A stretch of 8,076 nucleotides of DNA from an uncultured Prevotellaceae bacterium (GTDB taxonomy: Bacteria; Bacteroidota; Bacteroidia; Bacteroidales; Bacteroidaceae): contig CAMPCG010000122.1 of NCBI GenBank assembly GCA_946644025.1, forward strand, positions 1 through 8,076. The letters run 5' to 3'. The position numbers and the translations under genes were made by a program. The notes below the pieces were generated by a model. It searched no databases. It saw nothing but the letters and a program-made list of their open reading frames with translations, and was not told the DNA's origin. Within the stretch, counting starts at the first letter, position 1, and each line of letters starts with the position of its first letter. Of this stretch, positions 7,165 to 8,076 are shown one piece after another.

Positions 7165-7911
7165 TCAGTCTTTCCCGTTCCACATCTCCCACGAGGCGAA
7201 AGCCTGCAGCAGGAGCATCTCCAGTCCGTTCTTCACCTGGGCTCCATGCTCCGCTCCGCGCTTCATGAAGAGCGTCGTGTCGGGGTTGTAGACCAGGTCG
7301 TAGAGTATGTTTCGCTCGTCAAGGGCCTCGTAGGGCAGCTGCGGACACTCGTTGGTGCGGGGGAACATACCCAGCGGGGTGCAGTTGACGATGACGTTGT
7401 ATTCATGCACCACCTCGGGGGTGATGTTGCAGTAGCAGATGGTGTGTGGCCGCTCGTAGCGCGAGACGCAGACGGGCTCTATGCCGAGGCTCTTCAGACC
7501 GTAGCACACCGCCTTCGACGCGCCTCCCGTGCCCAGCACGAGGGCTTTCTTGTGATAGTTCTCCAGCATGGGCTCTATGCTCTGGGTGAACCCTATGACG
7601 TCGCTGTTGTAGCCCTTCATGTGTATCTTCCCGCCGTCGTGGGTCACGCGGATGACGTTCACCGCGCCGATGGCCCGCGCCTCGGGGCTCAGCTGGTCGA
7701 GGAACTCGATGATGCGCTCCTTGTAGGGGATGGTGACGTTGAGCCCCCGCAGCTCGGGATGGGCGGAGACCACCTCGATAATCTGCTCCACGTCGGGAAT
7801 CTCGAAATTGATGTACTTGGCGTTAATGCCCTCGTCGGCGAACTTCTGGTTGAAGTAGTTCACCGAAAACGAGTGTCCCAGCGGGTAGCCTATTAATCCA
7901 TACTTGTCCAT
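7165..7911 (-). CDS. aroE: Shikimate dehydrogenase (NADP+)
   Basis: AroE reduces 3-dehydroshikimate to shikimate with NADPH, the fourth step of the shikimate pathway, in the cytosol. The 248-residue sequence has GYPLGHSFSVNYFN at 8-21 (substrate-binding Ser pair), NVTIPYKE at 58-65 with the catalytic Lys64, GAVNVI at 82-87, and GYNSD at 100-104 with Asp104, the partner of the catalytic Lys. The NADP-binding loop is GTGGASKA at 127-134, followed by SR at 150-151 at the end of the next strand. NCTPLGM at 176-182, YDLVYNP at 204-210 and KNGLEMLLLQA at 227-237 complete the family set. At 248 residues it is shorter than the roughly 270 of E. coli AroE, as usual in this phylum. The start at 7911 has an A/T-rich leader and no Shine-Dalgarno sequence. 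It is the first gene of the - strand run, 10 bp before the TPM membrane protein. Confidence 0.95.
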   Translation of the reverse strand: MDKYGLIGYPLGHSFSVNYFNQKFADEGINAKYINFEIPDVEQIIEVVSAHPELRGLNVTIPYKERIIEFLDQLSPEARAIGAVNVIRVTHDGGKIHMKGYNSDVIGFTQSIEPMLENYHKKALVLGTGGASKAVCYGLKSLGIEPVCVSRYERPHTICYCNITPEVVHEYNVIVNCTPLGMFPRTNECPQLPYEALDERNILYDLVYNPDTTLFMKRGAEHGAQVKNGLEMLLLQAFASWEMWNGKD

Positions 7912-7961
7912 AACTCTAACTGTTCAAGTTTCGCTTTCGCTCAACTTCCGTAGTTAGTGGT

Positions 7962-7969
7962 TAAAGGTA
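7962..7969 (-). promoter_or_regulatory. Candidate -7 element for the aroE operon
   Basis: On the - strand the octamer reads TACCTTTA, seven of eight to the Bacteroidota -7 consensus TAnnTTTG, about 50 bp upstream of the aroE start. No TTG is found at the expected -33 distance, so only half of the promoter is supported. Confidence 0.2.
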
Positions 7970-7988
7970 GTAAAGGGGAGTGAGAAGT
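7967..7988 (+). repeat. Left arm of 22-bp imperfect inverted repeat
   Basis: This purine-rich arm begins GTAGTAAAGG and ends GTGAGAAGT. It matches the reverse complement of 8043-8064 at 19 of 22 positions, and the similarity continues weakly inward (TTAG at 7991-7994). The arms are 54 bp apart. Confidence 0.75.
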
Positions 7989-8032
7989 CATTAGTTTGAG
8001 CATTTATGGCATCGAAGAGTAGCAGTCTATCG

Positions 8033-8076
8033 ACTTCTAACTACTTCTAACTCCTTTTTACTACTTCTTACTACTC
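8033..8076 (+). repeat. Degenerate 10-bp tandem repeat array reaching the window edge
   Basis: Four consecutive 10-bp units are visible: ACTTCTAACT at 8033 and again, exactly, at 8043; CCTTTTTACT at 8053 (7/10 to the first); and ACTTCTTACT at 8063 (9/10). A fifth begins ACTC at 8073. The array is cut by the window end, so its full length is unknown. Confidence 0.75.
8043..8064 (-). repeat. Right arm of 22-bp imperfect inverted repeat
   Basis: This pyrimidine-rich arm begins ACTTCTAACT and ends TTTTTACTAC. It is the partner of 7967-7988, with three mismatches. It lies inside the 10-bp tandem array, so the inverted repeat and the array share one origin. Confidence 0.75.

Larger units (their letters stand above)
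702..7911 (-). other. Probable seven-gene transcription unit aroE to LTA-synthase-like gene
   Basis: All seven - strand genes are co-directional, with gaps of 10, 44, 9, 9, 12 and 10 bp in order of transcription. No hairpin followed by a T-run was seen in any gap. This spacing is normal for an operon. The only space big enough for a main promoter is upstream of aroE (7912-8076), with a possible secondary one before lemA. Operon status is inferred from spacing alone. Confidence 0.6.
7912..8076. other. Gene-free 165-bp region upstream of aroE
   Basis: No open reading frame of note is present on either strand. The stretch is A/T-richer than the genes. It holds a 6-bp direct repeat TTTCGC twice at 7929-7940, flanked by a small AAGTT/AACTT inverted pair (7926-7930, 7943-7947). 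Beyond this lie the two inverted repeat arrays annotated separately, running to the window edge. It must contain the aroE promoter if the operon starts here. Confidence 0.7.

Noticed and set aside
7153..7896. Open frame on the + strand opposite aroE
   Set aside because: It covers nearly the same span as aroE, which has all its catalytic motifs, so it is a mirror frame.
8033..8076. CRISPR-like repeats at the window end
   Set aside because: Units are contiguous 10-mers with no spacers and degenerate sequence, and no cas gene is nearby.

Overview
The window looks like chromosomal DNA from a GC-rich member of the Bacteroidota, most likely Prevotellaceae. The AsnB, PurM and AroE proteins are of the Bacteroidota type (long PurM beginning RY..RGVSAAKEDVH, short AroE). 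No start codon has a clear Shine-Dalgarno sequence, and two lipoproteins have Bacteroidota-style lipoboxes. The genus is an inference; no rRNA or other marker is present.

Layout: positions 3-677 on the + strand hold the C-terminal part of asparagine synthase B, whose start lies outside the window. Everything else that codes is on the - strand. Seven genes run from 7911 down to 702, separated by 9-44 bp: aroE (shikimate dehydrogenase), a three-helix membrane TPM-domain protein with a Gly-rich tail, lemA, a lipoprotein of unknown function made of two related halves, a second TPM-domain protein that is a lipoprotein, purM (AIR synthetase) and an LTA-synthase-like membrane sulfatase-fold enzyme. 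The last gene converges on asnB with only 24 bp between stop codons. The spacing suggests a single transcription unit. Upstream of aroE lies 165 bp without a gene, carrying two inverted arrays of a degenerate 10-bp repeat.

How the genes fit together: aroE and purM are housekeeping biosynthetic enzymes. Between them sits a four-gene envelope cassette (TPM membrane protein, LemA, duplicated lipoprotein, TPM lipoprotein), followed after purM by a phosphoglycerol- or phosphoethanolamine-transferase-like membrane enzyme. LemA and TPM proteins are often neighbours in bacteria, but their joint function is not settled. The two TPM proteins here are clearly paralogous (both contain VSNPDGVLS) but are predicted to be anchored differently, one by transmembrane helices and one by lipid. 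This cassette is the most plausible candidate for an undescribed system in the window. No mobile element, CRISPR array, tRNA or rRNA was found.
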